A stretch of 64,000 nucleotides of DNA from Planctobacterium sp965279005 (GTDB taxonomy: Bacteria > Pseudomonadota > Gammaproteobacteria > Enterobacterales > Alteromonadaceae). The stretch covers positions 124,001 to 188,000 of the forward strand of contig CBDIHK010000021.1 of assembly GCA_965279005.1 (NCBI GenBank), written 5' to 3'. The notes under the pieces were generated by a model. The model was not told the DNA's origin. It did not search any database and was given only the letters and a program-made list of their open reading frames with translations. This document shows, piece after piece, positions 61,301 through 64,000 of this stretch (positions are counted from its first letter, which is position 1; each line of letters begins with the position of its first letter). Both the position numbers and the translations under genes were made by a program.

Positions 61301-63999
61301 AGCCCTATGTGCTCGCCAGAGTCAGACAAAAATGACACAGGTTCTGCCGTTGGTTCCATGCAATAAGTAATTTCACCTTTTTGTGCCAGGTACTGCTGTT
61401 CGGCATGTGTCAAATTGGCTAATTCATGGGACTGGTTCCCCAAAGTCAACCATTTTTCAGCTAGTGCTTGGCGCTCAGTCACAGTCAGGCTTTGCAACGC
61501 CTTATTGAGGATGGATGTCATCAAAGGCCAGTCTTTACGAACCGCGATCCTCGATGAAATCTGGATACTGGGATCATTGGCCAATTGCCTTAAAGCCAAT
61601 CCGGAAAGGAATTGATCGTTAAGCATAAAACTAAGGGCAGAATAGTTATCTACAGTGGCATCGGCTTTTCCATTTGCTACCGCCGAAACAGCCTCAGTTA
61701 GCGTATCCACCAATAAAAACTGAATTCTCGGATAATTGTTCCGGATCATTTCATAGCGCACGTCCGCCCGTGACAAGGCAATGGTTTTACCCGCCAAAGC
61801 GGACAAGTTAGGATATGCATCCTGGTCTTGTGCCCGTACCAATATCCCTGGTGAAGGCCGATAGAACTCCTCGGTAAAATCAGCGAATTTCCTTCTGCTG
61901 GGCGTAGGGTGCATGTCTATTAGCAAATCAATTCGCTGGTTGCGCAACAGCTCCTGGAATTCAAATAGGGTGTTATGCTGGATAAATTCAACTTCCAGTC
62001 GCAACCTTTTGCCAATTAGCTGCATTAGATCCACATAATAGCCTTGGGCAATGCCATCCCTTTCAAAGCTAAACGGACCATAATCGCCAAATTGCTGCAC
62101 CGAAATACTATCCAGTGATGTTAAAAACTCTTGTTCAGGCTGGCTAAGCTGGATGGTCAAATCCTCGGTTACCTGTTGCGGAAACCACTTGGCATTTAAT
62201 GCACGTTTGTTTTCAATACTAAGCACCGACATCGCTTTGTCTAAAATACTCGCTAGTATCTTATTATCTTTGCTGACCCCAATAGCAATCTGATCCGACA
62301 GGTGGATGGCATTGTCCTCTTCTGAGGCAGGAACTTGCTCTACTATTAAATTTGACAAAAAATGTTCATCGACAAGGTATTCCAAGGTGGCTGTTCCTTC
62401 CATCACGCCATCAGCATGCCCCATTGACACCATTTCTAACGCGTCCAAGGTTGACGCAGCATACACAAGTTTAATTTCCGGATGGTATTCAGATAAGTAT
62501 TGTTCAGTCACGAAACCCTTGGTCACAGCGATAGTTTTTTTGGCAAAATCCTGGAAGGTGGAAATCTCTGCAGCCATACTGCGCCTTATAGCCCAAGAGC
62601 GGGATAGCAACGCATAAGGCTCTGTAAACGCGAATTCTTTTTTACGCTGTTCAGTTTCAGAAAAGTTTACTAGCAGGTCGAGTTCACCGCTGCGCAGCAT
62701 ATCCATATATTGTTGCCAGTTGTAGCCAGTTACAACTTGCAGTTTCTGGCCAGTTACCTGCCCCAACAAAGACATAAAATCTAGCGAATAGCCCATTGGT
62801 TTGCCATCGCGGTTAAAGTTGTAGGGCGGCCAATTGTTTTCGTTTTGGAAACGTAGAACAGGTTTCTTGGCTAACCACGCCCGCTCAATTTCCGACAACT
62901 TTTGCTTAAATTGTTGCTTCGCAGTTTCTGAAACCGGGGAAATTGTGCCGTCCAGGCTCTCAGTCCCATGCTTGCCATAGCTTGCTTGGGGTGCTGCCTT
63001 GAATCGCTGCTTCTCACCTAATTGGGCATCCGCAAATAAAATTTCATCAATATCAATGTCCCTGGCAGAAGCATCCAAAATTTGAAACGCTTCCAAAGTA
63101 CTGAGCAGTTTTCCTGGGTTAACCTGGCCAATTGGGAAGATATCAGGCGCAACTAATTGCTCGACAACCCTGATGGCTTGGCTGGTCTTTTCCCTATTCT
63201 TTAAACCGTATTGCTGAGCCATTATCTCAACCATTTCATCTTGGTTGGCAAAGGCATATGTCCACCCTGCATTTGAAGCTGCAAGGAAACGCTTTAATAA
63301 CTCCGGATCCTGGTTCGCTAGCTGCCGGGAAGTGAACAGGTTCTGGTAATAAACTTCTCTCTGGTAATTTGCCGGATGGATAACGTTGTGGGGAATACCG
63401 CGTTGACTAAGGGTTATCCTTTGGTTGCTAATATAAGCGGTAAACCCATCAACCTGTTTGCTGACAAAAGCGTCCAACGAAATATCGTATGGCACAAGGT
63501 TTATGTCATTGAGATCTATATTGTATAGTTGCAGCATCAACATGGCATCTGGCACATCTACAAAGCTCCCCATGATGCTCCTGCCAACCAAATCGGAAGG
63601 CGCGCTAATCTCTGGTTGGGTAATAATTACAAACGGAGAACGCTTAAAATAATTTGCAAGCAAAACTACCGGCTTGTTTTGCAAATAGGATGCAAACATA
63701 CTCGCACTATCAATGCCAACCGATGGCATATTGTCCGATAGGACTAACTCTGGGAGTAGCGGATCATCCATGTTCCTTTCTATAAATCTCACAGATAGAT
63801 TTTGCTCAGCATATAATCCTTTTTGTTGGGCAGCATAAAAGCCGACAAACTCAGTCTGGTGTTTCCAATTGAGATAAAGATTGATCTGCTCTGGCTTTGG
63901 CAGGGCGGTGTTCGGAAGAAACACGTGTAATAGTAACAGTACCAACGCATAGGTAAGCTGGCGAAAAGAATGTAGTTTAAACTTCCGTGTGTTGTGCAC
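58396..63999 (-). CDS. Giant hybrid sensor histidine kinase with four binding-protein-like sensor domains
   Basis: 1867 residues if it starts at the GTG at the window edge; the true start may lie just outside. Order: signal peptide; an NMT1/THI5-like domain (LYLNWKHQTEFVGFYAAQQKG); three SBP_bac_3 domains (starting near residues 380, 630 and 880); one transmembrane helix near 1115; HisKA with SHEIRTPMNG near 1163; HATPase (N-box near 1283, GGTGLGLAISKQLVELMGG); receiver 1 (Asp in VILMDWQMPGMNG near 1446); receiver 2 (Asp in LILMDVQMPVLDG near 1592); and an Hpt domain (HTLKGLSANIG near 1730). This is BvgS/EvgS-like phosphorelay architecture. Ligands may include a pyrimidine- or amine-like compound and amino acids (inference). 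It converges on the UPF0149 gene. Confidence 0.93.
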   Translation of the reverse strand: MHNTRKFKLHSFRQLTYALVLLLLHVFLPNTALPKPEQINLYLNWKHQTEFVGFYAAQQKGLYAEQNLSVRFIERNMDDPLLPELVLSDNMPSVGIDSASMFASYLQNKPVVLLANYFKRSPFVIITQPEISAPSDLVGRSIMGSFVDVPDAMLMLQLYNIDLNDINLVPYDISLDAFVSKQVDGFTAYISNQRITLSQRGIPHNVIHPANYQREVYYQNLFTSRQLANQDPELLKRFLAASNAGWTYAFANQDEMVEIMAQQYGLKNREKTSQAIRVVEQLVAPDIFPIGQVNPGKLLSTLEAFQILDASARDIDIDEILFADAQLGEKQRFKAAPQASYGKHGTESLDGTISPVSETAKQQFKQKLSEIERAWLAKKPVLRFQNENNWPPYNFNRDGKPMGYSLDFMSLLGQVTGQKLQVVTGYNWQQYMDMLRSGELDLLVNFSETEQRKKEFAFTEPYALLSRSWAIRRSMAAEISTFQDFAKKTIAVTKGFVTEQYLSEYHPEIKLVYAASTLDALEMVSMGHADGVMEGTATLEYLVDEHFLSNLIVEQVPASEEDNAIHLSDQIAIGVSKDNKILASILDKAMSVLSIENKRALNAKWFPQQVTEDLTIQLSQPEQEFLTSLDSISVQQFGDYGPFSFERDGIAQGYYVDLMQLIGKRLRLEVEFIQHNTLFEFQELLRNQRIDLLIDMHPTPSRRKFADFTEEFYRPSPGILVRAQDQDAYPNLSALAGKTIALSRADVRYEMIRNNYPRIQFLLVDTLTEAVSAVANGKADATVDNYSALSFMLNDQFLSGLALRQLANDPSIQISSRIAVRKDWPLMTSILNKALQSLTVTERQALAEKWLTLGNQSHELANLTHAEQQYLAQKGEITYCMEPTAEPVSFLSDSGEHIGLTRDLLELLAEKIPAPFKLIPSGNWAMALDKTMRGECDLLLAATQTPEREQYLNFTSPYLTNPLVLVTRFDAPIVSDPSSLGAIKVALIEGYFHHNILKEKYPDFEIVTVDDKEQGLEKVRSGEVYAYSDSWLTTSYILQTRRNIDLKIAGTLDIEESLSIAVNKNQPLLANILQTALDEVGQQQVDAILSRWYSVTVKSETNYQLIFYILFGSTIVIVLFYFWNRHLSRVNDALSRARQEAHEASAIAEAATQAKSDFLANMSHEIRTPMNGILGMSHLVLNTELGEKQERYVRNIERSARSLLGIINDILDFSKIEAGKLEIESIEFELIDTIEHSLATLDFAAQQKGLSLTVSYDPRLSRYYIGDPLRLTQVIVNLVNNGIKFTNSGGVNIHVCPRDSDEQLIFLVKDTGIGLSDEQQEKLFNSFSQADTSTTREYGGTGLGLAISKQLVELMGGRIWVDSEEGEGSEFGFTISVKPIHHHLSKEQNDGKRILIVDDDPVTRGLLREQLSDMAFDVDLVSNGEEAIENIIVQSKQYDVILMDWQMPGMNGIQTTEKLYQDLIAQHQNAIPTVIMISAYGEDEVIRDARQVGISTFLQKPVSTEVLEDVLSKVLEFDANGVQLNQEEKLSIASRQLTQYRDRPILLVEDNSTNQEIVIGMLEPFGLKVKVANNGLEAMQLANSNQFDLILMDVQMPVLDGYAATQKIREFDSQIPIVALTANAMREQIEHAKSIGMDDHLSKPVDALGLYQIMLKYLPKAYANQAVATGQAANTVEMAIPEFVHIETAQGLRLFANNAKLYLKVIADFAQKQQGLQLASLSGEEYARKLHTLKGLSANIGATTLSQLAAEAEVDQQPEKVQQVQSELDKLVAEIEAQLAAPEANRPAASAPKQQATTGQLHKLIAQLGEAIDSKRPKKCDPVIAQLQRLALPEQAKNILDEVVALVKKYKFKEAKQLLESLNQVIG

Positions 64000-64000
64000 C

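Noticed and set aside
1..64000. tRNA, rRNA, CRISPR arrays, integron attC sites or prophage genes
   Set aside because: None seen by eye; no regularly spaced repeats, cloverleaf arms or phage structural genes were found.

Overview
This window looks like a chromosomal segment of a marine-type gammaproteobacterium, most likely in or near the Alteromonadales. The basis is the Vibrio/Shewanella-style six-gene TonB2 clusters (DUF3450, long ExbB/TtpC, ExbB, ExbD, TonB, TPR), a Gac/Csr regulatory RNA, a UPF0149 protein, Mpl, S1/P1 nuclease, an NSS sodium symporter and a membrane pyrophosphatase. Assignment below order level is not supported. I saw no rRNA, tRNA, CRISPR array, prophage or replication origin.

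Layout. 1-15.7 kb is a phosphate-centred region: a 5'-truncated Asp-box protein, a Tat-exported PhoD phosphatase, a DUF3299 protein, soluble pyrophosphatase, and then one long co-directional run (5.1-14.8 kb) in which a complete TonB2 energy-transducing cluster is followed directly by pstSCAB. An eIF-2B-like sugar-phosphate isomerase homologue follows. 15.8-19.2 kb holds an AraC regulator and a DJ-1/NTF2-like gene cleanly split by an IS1595-type element whose transposase promoter carries a near-consensus LexA box. 19.2-23.6 kb is an RND efflux pump. 23.9-26.4 kb is a probable microcin locus: a double-glycine precursor under a LexA-like palindrome, a three-helix candidate immunity protein, and a second copy of that protein separated from it by an ISAs1 element. 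26.8-31.2 kb holds the membrane pyrophosphatase, a YbjQ-YbjQ-M48 operon and an XRE-DUF4177 regulator preceded by a Pho-box-like direct repeat. 31.4-39.4 kb has two orphan periplasmic binding proteins, an HxlR/SnoaL divergent pair with paired operators, and a second TonB2 cluster lacking pst genes. 39.5-46 kb is mostly housekeeping (serC-serA, fbp, mpl-ubiX, nuclease). 46-47.5 kb is a LysR gene interrupted by a 529-bp hairpin-rich MITE-like element; excising it restores a 297-codon gene. 48.6-49.2 kb is a CsrB-type RNA with a perfect GacA/UvrY site upstream. The remainder is metabolic and membrane genes, an FNR-type promoter in front of a DUF2892 gene, and a very large hybrid kinase with four periplasmic binding-protein-like sensor domains.

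How it may work together. The Ton-Pst run suggests that outer-membrane import of a phosphate source through a TonB-dependent receptor encoded elsewhere is coupled genetically to inner-membrane phosphate uptake, with PhoD supplying phosphate from esters. The bacteriocin locus and the IS1595 transposase both appear tied to the SOS response. Three insertions (IS1595, ISAs1, MITE) with intact target duplications show recent mobile-element activity. Coordinates of several starts were moved to internal codons with better ribosome binding sites; each case is noted.
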